A stretch of DNA of 54,097 bases from Elusimicrobia bacterium CG_4_9_14_3_um_filter_62_55 (GTDB taxonomy: Bacteria; Elusimicrobiota; Elusimicrobia; UBA1565). The notes under the pieces are model-generated. The model saw nothing but the letters and a program-made list of their open reading frames with translations. It did no database searches and was not told the DNA's origin. Shown here piece after piece: positions 43,110 to 50,722 of this stretch (position 1 is the first letter of the stretch; the number at the start of each line of letters is the position of its first letter). The translations under genes were made by a program, and so were the position numbers. Location of the stretch: positions 1 to 54,097 of the forward strand of contig PFUL01000113.1 in the NCBI GenBank assembly GCA_002790095.1. Direction: 5' to 3'.

Positions 43110-43831
43110 GCGTTGACCCTTCGGTCGGCGGCGGCCGATCCCCGATTTGTCCCAAGAATCTCCCCACAGAGAAATTTAAGCAAACGCATACCCGAAGGCA
43201 GTGCCTTAAAATGCGTCGCGCCGTAGAATCGAGACCGCTCGCGCACCGGCACCTCGCAGCGCTTGAGTCCAAGCTTGTAAGACCGAATCCCCATCGCGAG
43301 GTCGATCTCCTGTCCCTCCGGTTCGATGTGCATCGCCTCGAAGGCCCGGAGAGTGAAACCCTTTACACCGTGCAGCAAATCGGTGATCCGTACTCCCTCT
43401 CGCCGCCACAACAGGCTGACGATGCGTCCCAGCCCCAGCACGAACCACTTCCGCGGCTTGATCCAGGCGTCGTCTTCCTCGTTACGCGAACCCACGATGT
43501 TGCGGCTCGCGATTACGAGTTCGAATCCTTCCTCGAGGCGAACCTTGATCTCCAGCAGCGACTCGACGGGAATCGTCCCTTTCGGGAAGAAGACGACCAG
43601 CGCGTCCCCGGTCGCGACCTCGGCCGCGTAGGCGTAAGCAGCTGTCAATCCGAGACGTGGCTGCCGGTGCACCGGAATGCCGCAGCCCTCAAGGTACTCA
43701 ATCGTCCCGTCGGTGCTGTGCGCGTCGATGCAGAATACCTCGTGAAAGGTCTCACGCGCAATCGCCGGGACGTCGCGACGACAGCCCGGCAACTCATTGA
43801 ATGTCAACAGGCAAAGTGAAACCCTGATCAC
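43106..43831 (-). CDS. Family 2 glycosyltransferase
   Basis: A 241-residue GT-A enzyme: VSLCLLTFNELPGCRRDV start, EVFCIDAHSTDGTIEYL (nucleotide-binding region) and DALVVFFPKGTIP where DxD would lie. The canonical DxD is not clear. The length and dolichol-phosphate-mannose-synthase-like layout suggest transfer to a lipid carrier. Start GTG 43831 lies 8 nt after TATCCT. It is the first of five co-directional, overlapping glycan genes. Confidence 0.82.
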   Translation of the reverse strand: MIRVSLCLLTFNELPGCRRDVPAIARETFHEVFCIDAHSTDGTIEYLEGCGIPVHRQPRLGLTAAYAYAAEVATGDALVVFFPKGTIPVESLLEIKVRLEEGFELVIASRNIVGSRNEEDDAWIKPRKWFVLGLGRIVSLLWRREGVRITDLLHGVKGFTLRAFEAMHIEPEGQEIDLAMGIRSYKLGLKRCEVPVRERSRFYGATHFKALPSGMRLLKFLCGEILGTNRGSAAADRRVNA

Positions 43832-43839
43832 GCTGGGCT

Positions 43840-43845
43840 AGGATA
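43840..43845 (-). promoter_or_regulatory. -10 box for the glycan operon
   Basis: TATCCT on the minus strand ends 8 nt before GTG 43831; leaderless-type spacing. Confidence 0.45.
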
Positions 43846-43932
43846 CCAAAATCGGTCGGGGCGCGAGATAGTTCGGTGTCCATGGGACAGGGGTTAAGAC
43901 CGATCAATTCCTAAATTTACCGCTGAATTATA

Positions 43933-43938
43933 TAGAAT
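43933..43938 (+). promoter_or_regulatory. -10 box of leaderless-type promoter
   Basis: TAGAAT (overlapping TATAGA) ends 8 nt before ATG 43947. AT-rich surroundings; no Shine-Dalgarno. Confidence 0.5.
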
Positions 43939-43946
43939 TACCTCAT

Positions 43947-45206
43947 ATGTTCAAGCAGGCGCGCGACGCCTTCGCCTCCCTCCCCCGCAATTTCTGGATC
44001 GCCCTCGGGGCATCCGCGCTCCTTCGTCTCTGGGCCGGCTGGCACAATCCGACGATCCCTCACACCACAGCATCCCCGTATCGCGAAATGGCCATCCAGC
44101 TCTTCAACACGGGCGTCCTCGGCTTCGATGGAATCAATCCATCGGCGTTCCGCCTGCCCGGATATTCGTTGGCGATGGATGCGCTTTTTTTCATAACGCG
44201 CAGACCGGAAAACGCCGCGCAGCTCATCGCCCTGAACCTCGCGTTCATGCTGGCGTCGCTCCTTTTGACCTTCCTGTTCGCCCGGCGCGCCGTCTCCGAG
44301 TCCGCCGCCATCGCCGCCGTTTGGCTGCTGGGATTAAACCCTCACATGGCGGCGCTCAATCTAAGCCTGGGCATCGAGACGATCTATCTGCTCAACCTCT
44401 CGCTCATCGCGTGGACGCTCGTGCGGCTCGCCGATGACCCGGACCCTCCCGCGCGTTGGGCCCTCGCCGGGGCAGCGATTGGGCTGAGCCTGACCGTGCG
44501 CTCTACCTTTTTGGTTTTTCCGTTCCTACTCGCCGCGGGATGGGTTTTCCTGCACCCCAAGCGCCCCCGTTTTCGCAATGGAGCCCTGCTATTTTTTTGC
44601 GCGTACGCCTTTGTCGTTCCGTGGACGGCGCGCAACTACGTTCATTTCGGCCGGATCGTCCCATTCGAGGACGGCATGGGCTGGCACACGCTCTGGCAGG
44701 GATCGGTCGGTGTCGAGGGCATCATCCCCGACTCTGCGCTTCCTGAACCCATGCAGACCTACTATTGGAACAACGATCCCCGCATCGGACCGCTCTCCAA
44801 AGAATTGGCCGTCAAGAACATCTCGGAGTCGCCTCTTCGCTACGCCTCGTACTGCGTAGGCCGCCTCCCGCTGCTGTGGCTGAAAAACGGCTGGCCGGAA
44901 ATCCTCTTCAACACGACGGAGGCCTTCCGGGAGTACCGTTCGCGCGGCGATTGGCTGAGAGCCGGAACGAAAGCGTTCTTCAAACTGCTCGAACTGTGCT
45001 TTCTGATCGGCGCGGTCTGGGGGGCGCTGCTCGGACTCCATTCCCCTAAACTGATGCCGCTCTCTCTGATGCTCGCCTACATGAACATCCATATCTTCAC
45101 GATGGGACTACCCCGCTACACGACCCCCATCCTGGGAGTCATGAGCCTTTTCTTCGCGTTCGCCGCCGCCGACGCCCATGCGCGCCTACTTCGCAGAACC
45201 GCATGA
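43947..45206 (+). CDS. Multi-pass membrane glycosyltransferase (PMT/GT39-like)
   Basis: A 419-residue protein with about 10 membrane segments. An N-terminal periplasmic loop carries ALLRLWAGWHNPTIPHTTAS and GFDGINPSAFRLPGYSLAMD, the usual position of catalytic acidic residues in lipid-linked sugar transferases of the PMT/ArnT clan. Mid-protein AWTLVRLADDPDPPARWALAG is a typical cytoplasmic loop. It probably moves a sugar from polyprenyl phosphate to a surface acceptor. It is divergent from the glycan operon and so may use the sugar made there. Confidence 0.8.
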   Translation: MFKQARDAFASLPRNFWIALGASALLRLWAGWHNPTIPHTTASPYREMAIQLFNTGVLGFDGINPSAFRLPGYSLAMDALFFITRRPENAAQLIALNLAFMLASLLLTFLFARRAVSESAAIAAVWLLGLNPHMAALNLSLGIETIYLLNLSLIAWTLVRLADDPDPPARWALAGAAIGLSLTVRSTFLVFPFLLAAGWVFLHPKRPRFRNGALLFFCAYAFVVPWTARNYVHFGRIVPFEDGMGWHTLWQGSVGVEGIIPDSALPEPMQTYYWNNDPRIGPLSKELAVKNISESPLRYASYCVGRLPLLWLKNGWPEILFNTTEAFREYRSRGDWLRAGTKAFFKLLELCFLIGAVWGALLGLHSPKLMPLSLMLAYMNIHIFTMGLPRYTTPILGVMSLFFAFAAADAHARLLRRTA

Positions 45207-45239
45207 CGGACGCAAAAATTCGCTCAGACTCCCATCGGC

Positions 45240-45958
45240 TCACCCGAAGCGTCGCCTCGCCCACAGCATCATCATAATCGTCGCGAGCACCGTTGCGCCG
45301 AGCAAGGCGTAGGCCCGCCATTTTCGCCATTGGACACTGTCCGGCGCCGGCAGCCCTAAAGCGTTGGAGACCTCTTTCGGGATCGAGGGCAAACCCGGAA
45401 TCCGGTCCAACAGCGACGGTTCGCCCGCCCCCGACCTGCTCCGCGAGACCTTCCGCGAACTCCTAAGCACAATGCGCTCGCCCGTCTTCTGATCCACGAG
45501 CACCGCCACTCCCGGCCCGCTCTCCACTGTTTCCCCGGCAGCCAACACCGTAATCGTACTCGGCGCGAGCGGCGCCGAGCGATCTCTTGAAGCGGCGGCA
45601 GCGGCCGGGCGAGGGCCCTGCTCCGCCGCTGCGCCGGGGAGCGCCGGCGCCCGACATCGCCGCGACCGCGGCGCTCAGGCGGCGCGCCGCGTCGGGATCG
45701 CCTTGCGCCGCCGACTCCGCGGCGCTTTGCAGATCCCCCAAGCCGTTTAAGCGCGTGATTTGCGACTTATGCGCGTCGATCACCTTCGAGACGATGCCGG
45801 TCTTGTCGGAATCCGCGAGCTTTTGCAGCGCGGCTTCCGGCGCCAGGCCCGAGTCCAAATCCTTTTTGACCTGCGCGATTTGGCGCAGTTCGTAAAGCGC
45901 AAAAACCGCCCGCAAACAGCATCCACGCAAGGAACCCGTATTTGAAAAGACGGCGCAT
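45240..45958 (-). pseudogene. Membrane-anchored hypothetical gene with two apparent frameshifts
   Basis: Three frames read as pieces of one protein. Piece 1: MRRLFKYGFLAWMLFAGGF from ATG 45958. Piece 2: ALYELRQIAQVKKDLDSGLA ... AAVAAMSGAGAPRRSGG. Piece 3: PLAPSTITVLAAGETVESGP ... YALLGATVLATIMMMLWARR. The first shift sits at a TTTTT run near 45905; removing one T restores the frame. The second lies in a GC-rich tract near 45600-45640. The whole protein (about 235 residues) would have membrane segments at both ends. Either a decayed gene or assembly errors; no family recognised. Confidence 0.6.
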
Positions 45959-46015
45959 CGTCCGATAAGCATAAGGCGCGAGAGGGAACCGCGCAAGACA
46001 GGCGGCCCGGCGAAT

Positions 46016-46276
46016 TCAGAGACCGGTTCCAAGGGCCTGCTTTAAATCACTTATTACTTTACAAGCTATTGCTTGTAAAGTACTAAGGGGCTCAAAAAAT
46101 CCGCCGACACCCTGCTCTTTCGCAATCCGGAACATGCCGATATATTCGCTGTAACTTCGGATCGACAAGCCGCAAGCGCAGCTGTCTTCTAGAGCCACGA
46201 CAAAGACACTCCGGTCAAGGCAAGGATGGTAAATCCCGCCGTAATAGCCGACAGAACAACAACGCGTCGGGACCAT
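46016..46276 (-). CDS. Small hypothetical ORF, uncertain
   Basis: 86 codons overlapping the end of the four-helix membrane protein in another frame. Its C-terminal half (SYSEYIGMFRIAKEQGVGGFF) reads somewhat protein-like, but there is no start signal and the N-terminal half may be a shadow. It could be the tail of a second frameshifted gene. Confidence 0.25.
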   Translation of the reverse strand: MVPTRCCSVGYYGGIYHPCLDRSVFVVALEDSCACGLSIRSYSEYIGMFRIAKEQGVGGFFEPLSTLQAIACKVISDLKQALGTGL

Positions 46277-46560
46277 TGGACACCGATCGAAAATATGAGT
46301 GCAACGGCGATTGAACTTAAAGCAATGCTAATGGGTTGGAATATCCATATTGGTCCTTGCCCAACCTCTCGAAAGAGAGCGAACCATCCGAGAGATCCTA
46401 GTAACTGAAGGATGAATGCAAAAGCCACCAAGACTCCTGCCGCAAGCCAGAGTGATTTTCGCCCGCGTCGCGACATTGCAGTTAGCAAAAACAAGTGAAA
46501 AGCAATCACGCCCAGCAAGATGAGGATTCGAAATGTCGCAGGTGCGAAAGTCGTTTTCAT
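46189..46560 (-). CDS. Small four-helix membrane protein, hypothetical
   Basis: 123 residues with four clear hydrophobic segments (FRILILLGVIAFHLFLLTAM, SLWLAAGVLVAFAFILQLLG, WIFQPISIALSSIAVALIFS, RVVVLSAITAGFTILALTGV) and little else. Not assigned to a family. Base composition is AT-richer than the glycan genes to its left, similar to the DUF3800 gene to its right, so the two may have arrived together. Confidence 0.62.
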   Translation of the reverse strand: MKTTFAPATFRILILLGVIAFHLFLLTAMSRRGRKSLWLAAGVLVAFAFILQLLGSLGWFALFREVGQGPIWIFQPISIALSSIAVALIFSIGVQWSRRVVVLSAITAGFTILALTGVSLSWL

Positions 46561-46644
46561 AGCGATGTCAGTTCAATGAATAAATCGGACGATACATACA
46601 ACGCGAAACAATCGACTCACCGCCTCCATGAAGAAGTCTACTCA

Positions 46645-46674
46645 TTGACACCTGCCAACCCGACCGTCTATAAT
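46645..46674 (+). promoter_or_regulatory. Near-perfect sigma-70-type promoter without an evident gene
   Basis: TTGACA and TATAAT are separated by 18 bp, the best consensus promoter in the window. It points into the 3' end of the minus-strand DUF3800 gene. Transcription would begin near 46681, right at a terminator-like hairpin. Confidence 0.55.
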
Positions 46675-46681
46675 AGGTCGA

Positions 46682-46715
46682 AGGCTTTGCGGCTCACGCC
46701 GCATTGCCTTTTTGC
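46682..46715 (+). terminator. Rho-independent terminator-like hairpin
   Basis: AGGC..TGCGGC pairs with GCCGCA..GCCT around a TCAC loop (two T-T mismatches inside), followed by TTTTT and TTTT. It overlaps the DUF3800 stop codon. Oriented to stop plus-strand transcription from the consensus promoter immediately upstream. Confidence 0.6.
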
Positions 46716-47617
46716 TTTTCCCTCTTGCTGCGAAGATCATAAACCACGTAAATCCCTTCAGATTTTGCCTCTCCGATTCTTGAATCAATCCTCAAAGATT
46801 GGAGTTTTTCAACATATGGAGCCAACTCTTTTCTAGCCCTCGGAACCAACGGCTTTCGGTCGAATTCGTGGCCCCAACTCAGTATGTAGGCCGCCAAATC
46901 TGCGACCTGAATTCCGACCGTCAGGTCACTGTGAACAAAAAGAGGTTCCGGAACTAGACGCTCGGACCGGTCCCTACCCGTTTTGAAATCCTGATAATAG
47001 GATTGCATCTGGCCAAGAAGAATGTGGCTTGCAGATTTATCGAGTTCATAGAAGACTATGATTCCCATGTGTTCCCGCGGCTTCGAGTCGACAAAATAGA
47101 AAAACCGTTCGAATAGATAGGCATAGTCTTTCCGGAGAACCGTGATTTTGCGATCCCCCGGGGCGTCTACCGGAACCAGAATCCCAAGAAACTGCCCCTT
47201 AAAACTACTGGCCAAATCGAGAACCGCGTCGACATAAGCCAGTTTCGCCTGCGCAAGGGCGGAAATCGATTCCCGCGTTCCCATCGATCCATTCCGAAGA
47301 GTGAACTCAGCAAGTTTTTTCCGCTCGGCCGGTTCGAAGCGCTTGCACCACGAGGCCTTTTTGAAAACACGGGGATTTAGGAATTTGTCCCCTTTGATTT
47401 CCTTCAAGTCAATCTGATCTCTTTCTGTCTTTTTGAGTGCGCGCCGTTCTGCATTAAGAACAGGGTATGCAACGCCGAAAATGGCCTCCTGTAATTGGAA
47501 TACCGCCTGGATAAACGGCCACAAGGCACCATCCCGAATCGCAAAACCTCCGAGCACTTCCGCGGGCGCCAACTTCCTGTCATGGCCGCTTTCATCGACG
47601 AAAAGAAAATAAGACAT
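46694..47617 (-). CDS. DUF3800 domain protein
   Basis: A 307-residue protein of the DUF3800 family. It has the characteristic opening MSYFLFVDESGHDRK (acidic residue of a putative RNase H-like active site), a central IKGDKFLNPRVFKKA region and a late LTVGIQVADLAAYILSWGHE carrying the conserved QVADLxAY motif. DUF3800 proteins are frequent in mobile and defence islands; their function is mostly unknown. The start ATG is 6 nt after TAGAAT. AT-richer than its neighbours. Confidence 0.85.
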   Translation of the reverse strand: MSYFLFVDESGHDRKLAPAEVLGGFAIRDGALWPFIQAVFQLQEAIFGVAYPVLNAERRALKKTERDQIDLKEIKGDKFLNPRVFKKASWCKRFEPAERKKLAEFTLRNGSMGTRESISALAQAKLAYVDAVLDLASSFKGQFLGILVPVDAPGDRKITVLRKDYAYLFERFFYFVDSKPREHMGIIVFYELDKSASHILLGQMQSYYQDFKTGRDRSERLVPEPLFVHSDLTVGIQVADLAAYILSWGHEFDRKPLVPRARKELAPYVEKLQSLRIDSRIGEAKSEGIYVVYDLRSKREKQKGNAA

Positions 47618-47623
47618 TGTTCG

Positions 47624-47629
47624 ATTCTA
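47624..47629 (-). promoter_or_regulatory. -10 box of leaderless-type promoter (DUF3800 gene)
   Basis: TAGAAT on the minus strand ends 6 nt before ATG 47617. No Shine-Dalgarno. Confidence 0.55.
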
Positions 47630-47724
47630 CACTAGTAATGCAACTCAGATGCAGCCTAATACGCTCAATTTACAATCCAACAAATCAACGCGCCGGACGC
47701 CCGAATCGCCCGAACGCTTCGATT

Positions 47725-47742
47725 CCGTCACAATCCCGTCAC
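47725..47742 (+). promoter_or_regulatory. Pho-box-like direct repeat upstream of ppk1
   Basis: CCGTCAC-aatc-CCGTCAC: two identical 7-bp repeats separated by 4 bp, giving the 11-bp periodicity of PhoB sites (E. coli repeat CTGTCAT). It ends 32 bp before the -10 box TATGCT, where PhoB replaces a -35. It is embedded in an inverted repeat CGATTCCGT / ACGGAATCG. Control of a polyphosphate kinase gene by phosphate starvation fits; binding is inferred. Confidence 0.6.
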
Positions 47743-47774
47743 GGAATCGTTGCCTCCAGTCCCCATGGGAATCG

Positions 47775-47780
47775 TATGCT
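47775..47780 (+). promoter_or_regulatory. -10 box of leaderless-type promoter (ppk1)
   Basis: TATGCT ends 6 nt (AGGAGC) before GTG 47787. AGGAG could also serve as a Shine-Dalgarno but touches the start codon. Confidence 0.5.
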
Positions 47781-47786
47781 AGGAGC

Positions 47787-49937
47787 GTGGAAGACTCGAA
47801 ACCGGCCTCCAAGGAGAAGTGGATCACGCTCTCGCAGCACCTATCCGGCAAGGTGCAGCCGGCGGTCCCCGGCGAGAAGGCGTCGCTGCTGACCGAGCGC
47901 TTCTACAACCGCGATCTATCCTGGCTTCAGTTCAACGAACGGGTTCTCCACGAGGCGGCCGACGCCTCCGTCCCCGCGCTGGAGCGCCTTCGCTTCGCGA
48001 CGATCGTCAGCTCGAACTTGGATGAATTCTTCATGGTCCGAGTGGCCTCCGTGCGCCGCGATGCCGACCGGCCCAAGCACGCGAACTATCCCGACGGGCT
48101 CGATCCCCGGCACCTGCTCGCGCAGATCCGCGAGCAGGTACTGCGCCAGAAATCGCGCCAGTATCACGCCTTGCGCGGGGTTCTCGACGCCTTGAAGAAA
48201 AGCGGAATCATCATCCAGACGGATTTCCCACCGGACCCCGCCCTCGACAAGGTCATGCGCGCCAAGCTCGGTGAGGCGCCGTTTGTGTTGAACCGTTCCG
48301 ACGAGGAGCCGCCGCGCCTGGCGGCCCAGCGCACCTACGTCTACATCCGTTTCCCGCGCGAATACGCAATCGTCGACGTCGGCGACCGCAGCCAGCGGCT
48401 CGTCGAATTGCCCAGCGAGCCGGGCACGGTCCGCTACGGCCTGGCCGGACGCTGGGTGGCCGCGCGCGCGGCCGCGCTGTTTCCCAAGCGCGACTTGATC
48501 GAAGCCTTCCCGTTCAAGGTGCTGCGCGACGCCGAAATCGGCCTCGATCCGCAGGAAGAGGAATCGCTGAAAGAACAGGTGATGGCGGGGCTCGTCAAAC
48601 GCCCGAAACACGCCCGGGTGATCCGTTTAGAAGTCGACTCGCAGTCCTACTCGGAGGGCGCGCTTCTTCTCGCGACCCAACTCGGGGTCGACTCCGCGTC
48701 CCTCTACCGCTTCGATCTGCCCCTCGATCTGAAGGTGCTTTCGGGAATCTACGATCTGGAGGGGCGCGACCGGCTGCGCTATCCGGCCGTGAAGCCGTAC
48801 TTGCCCCCGTTTTTGCGCCGCGCGGACCTGTTCGCGACGATGAAGAAAGGAGACGTTTTGCTGCACCATCCATACGACTCGTTCGACATCGTCGTCGAGT
48901 TTCTCGCGCAGGCCGCCCGAGACCCGCAGGTGACGAAGATATTCCATGCGCTTTACCGCACGAGTCAGGCCTCCCCGATCATCGAGGCGCTCAAAAGCGC
49001 GGCCCAGTCGGGGAAAAAGGTCACCGCCTACGTGGAGATCCGCGCTCGTTTCGATGAGGAAGCCAACATGAAGTGGGCCGAGGAACTCCGCGCGGCCGGC
49101 GTTCGCGTCGTCGAACCGATCGGGCGATACAAGGTCCACTCGAAGATCACCCGGGTCGTGCGCGAGGAACCGGGAGGATCCCGGGTCTTCTTGCACCTGG
49201 GCACGGGCAACTATCACCCGGGGACGGCGCGCCAGTACACGGATGTGGGGCTCTTGACCGCCGACGCGGCGATCGGAGAGGAGACGGCCGCCTACTACCG
49301 CGCGCTCAAGCGCGGCGAAAAACCACCGGAGACGAAAGAACTGCTGATCGCGCCGGGAAACCTGCACGAACGCTTCGAAGCGCTCATCAAAAACGAAACG
49401 AAGGTCGCGCGCGCGGGCGGCCGGGGACGCATCATCGCCAAGATGAACTCGCTGGTCGACCCGGACATCATCGAGGCGCTCTACGAGGCCTCGAAGGCGG
49501 GGGTCAAAATCGAGTTGATGGTCCGGGGCATTTGCTGCCTGCGTCCGGGCATCACCGGCCTCTCCGAGAACATCCGGGTCGTCAGCGTCGTCGACCGTTT
49601 CCTCGAGCACAGCCGCATCTACTATTTCCGAAACGGGGACAACGGCAAGTCGCGGCTGTACCTTTCAAGCGCGGATTGGATGCCGCGGAACTTCTACACG
49701 CGTTTTGAAATCGCGTTCCCGGTGAAAGACCCGCAGTTGATGCGCTTTATCCGGGACGTGATCCTGAAGACGAGCTTCAACGACAATCAGAAGGCCTGGA
49801 AGCTGGGCGCGGACGGGAAATACGTGAAGATCTCAGCGAAGCCGGACGAACCGAAACGACGTTCCCAGGACTACTTCCAACAGCTCGCCCGCCGGCATTA
49901 CCGCGGGACGCCGCTCGAGAAGCGATTCGCCGACTGA
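47787..49937 (+). CDS. ppk1: Polyphosphate kinase 1
   Basis: A 716-residue PPK1 that reversibly polymerises ATP gamma-phosphate into polyphosphate. The N-terminal domain is RFYNRDLSWLQFNERVLHEA and LDEFFMVRVASVRR. The catalytic domains carry HHPYDSFDIVVEFL, YRTSQASPIIEAL, EIRARFDEEANMKWAEEL, the autophosphorylated-His region IGRYKVHSKITRV, THLGTGNYH-type sequence and LYLSSADWMPRNFYTRFEI. GTG 47787 is preferred as start because of the -10 box directly before it; an ATG at 47649 would precede the Pho-box-like element. It converges tail-to-tail with a CYTH/VTC-type gene. Confidence 0.95.
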   Translation: MEDSKPASKEKWITLSQHLSGKVQPAVPGEKASLLTERFYNRDLSWLQFNERVLHEAADASVPALERLRFATIVSSNLDEFFMVRVASVRRDADRPKHANYPDGLDPRHLLAQIREQVLRQKSRQYHALRGVLDALKKSGIIIQTDFPPDPALDKVMRAKLGEAPFVLNRSDEEPPRLAAQRTYVYIRFPREYAIVDVGDRSQRLVELPSEPGTVRYGLAGRWVAARAAALFPKRDLIEAFPFKVLRDAEIGLDPQEEESLKEQVMAGLVKRPKHARVIRLEVDSQSYSEGALLLATQLGVDSASLYRFDLPLDLKVLSGIYDLEGRDRLRYPAVKPYLPPFLRRADLFATMKKGDVLLHHPYDSFDIVVEFLAQAARDPQVTKIFHALYRTSQASPIIEALKSAAQSGKKVTAYVEIRARFDEEANMKWAEELRAAGVRVVEPIGRYKVHSKITRVVREEPGGSRVFLHLGTGNYHPGTARQYTDVGLLTADAAIGEETAAYYRALKRGEKPPETKELLIAPGNLHERFEALIKNETKVARAGGRGRIIAKMNSLVDPDIIEALYEASKAGVKIELMVRGICCLRPGITGLSENIRVVSVVDRFLEHSRIYYFRNGDNGKSRLYLSSADWMPRNFYTRFEIAFPVKDPQLMRFIRDVILKTSFNDNQKAWKLGADGKYVKISAKPDEPKRRSQDYFQQLARRHYRGTPLEKRFAD

Positions 49938-50717
49938 CTACTTTCCGATAAAGAACGAGCCGCAGCGGTGGTACTTGTCGAACCGCTCGTGGCGGAGTTC
50001 GAAACGCCGGACCAGCTTCGCGTCAAAACGCATCAGCGCGTCGAGGTGGCGCAGCTTGCGGCTGATGCTCCCCTCGGGAGCCTTGATCTCGTTTTCGTAC
50101 TCGCAGAACGAGGAGAGCGGGTGCAGCCCGGTCTTGCTGATGTGAAAGGTGAAAACGCGGTCGAGCGAGGGTTCGAGGCAGGCCTCCCCCAAATCGACGA
50201 GGAACTTGTCCTTTTGATAGACGCAGAGGATCGGGCCCTGGCCGACGGCGCGCATCGTCCGCTCGCCGAGGTGGCGGCGCATCGCCGCGGCCATCGGCAC
50301 CGGCAGCGCCTCGCGGAACAACTGCTGAATCGTCTCCATATTGAACTGCACGATGTCGTGATGGCTTTCTTCCAGAACCAACCGCTTGAGCCGTTTCGTC
50401 GAGAACTCCGAACGGTACAGCAAACCGTTGCGGTGGAATCCGGGGCCCTTATACTGCAGGTAGACGCGCGATCCGTTCCCTTTATAGCGCAGGCGCAGAC
50501 TCGCTCCCTTTCTGAACAGGGACATGCGCTTCGTATCGAGGAATTGATCGAAAAAGGTGACCGACTTCTGGTGCTTGACGCCGCGCCGGCCCGTCAACCA
50601 CCGCTTGAGTTCCTGCGCCCGCTCGGGGACGACGCGGCGTTTCGCCTCGATCTCGATGAAGCGGGGATCGTCGATGCCCAGGCGCTTGCAAATTCGAAAC
50701 GCCTCGGGAGAAGCCAC
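49938..50717 (-). CDS. CYTH/VTC-type triphosphate tunnel protein
   Basis: A 259-residue protein with the CYTH signature ExExK (FIEIEAKRRVV). Alternating charged beta strands follow (SLRLRYKGNGSRVYLQYKG, LLYRSEFSTKRLKRLVLEE, KDKFLVDLGEACLEPSLDR, CEYENEIKAPEG), the pattern of a triphosphate tunnel. This fold includes inorganic triphosphatases, CyaB-type enzymes and the VTC polyphosphate polymerase catalytic domain. Its stop lies directly at the ppk1 stop in convergent orientation, suggesting polyphosphate metabolism. Start GTG 50717, 5 bp after the hydrolase-like gene. The exact activity is open. Confidence 0.78.
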   Translation of the reverse strand: MASPEAFRICKRLGIDDPRFIEIEAKRRVVPERAQELKRWLTGRRGVKHQKSVTFFDQFLDTKRMSLFRKGASLRLRYKGNGSRVYLQYKGPGFHRNGLLYRSEFSTKRLKRLVLEESHHDIVQFNMETIQQLFREALPVPMAAAMRRHLGERTMRAVGQGPILCVYQKDKFLVDLGEACLEPSLDRVFTFHISKTGLHPLSSFCEYENEIKAPEGSISRKLRHLDALMRFDAKLVRRFELRHERFDKYHRCGSFFIGK

Positions 50718-50722
50718 GACAA

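Noticed and set aside
47649-47786. Upstream start (ATG 47649) for ppk1
   Set aside because: It would place the Pho-box-like repeat and the -10 box inside the coding sequence, and the added residues are not PPK-like.
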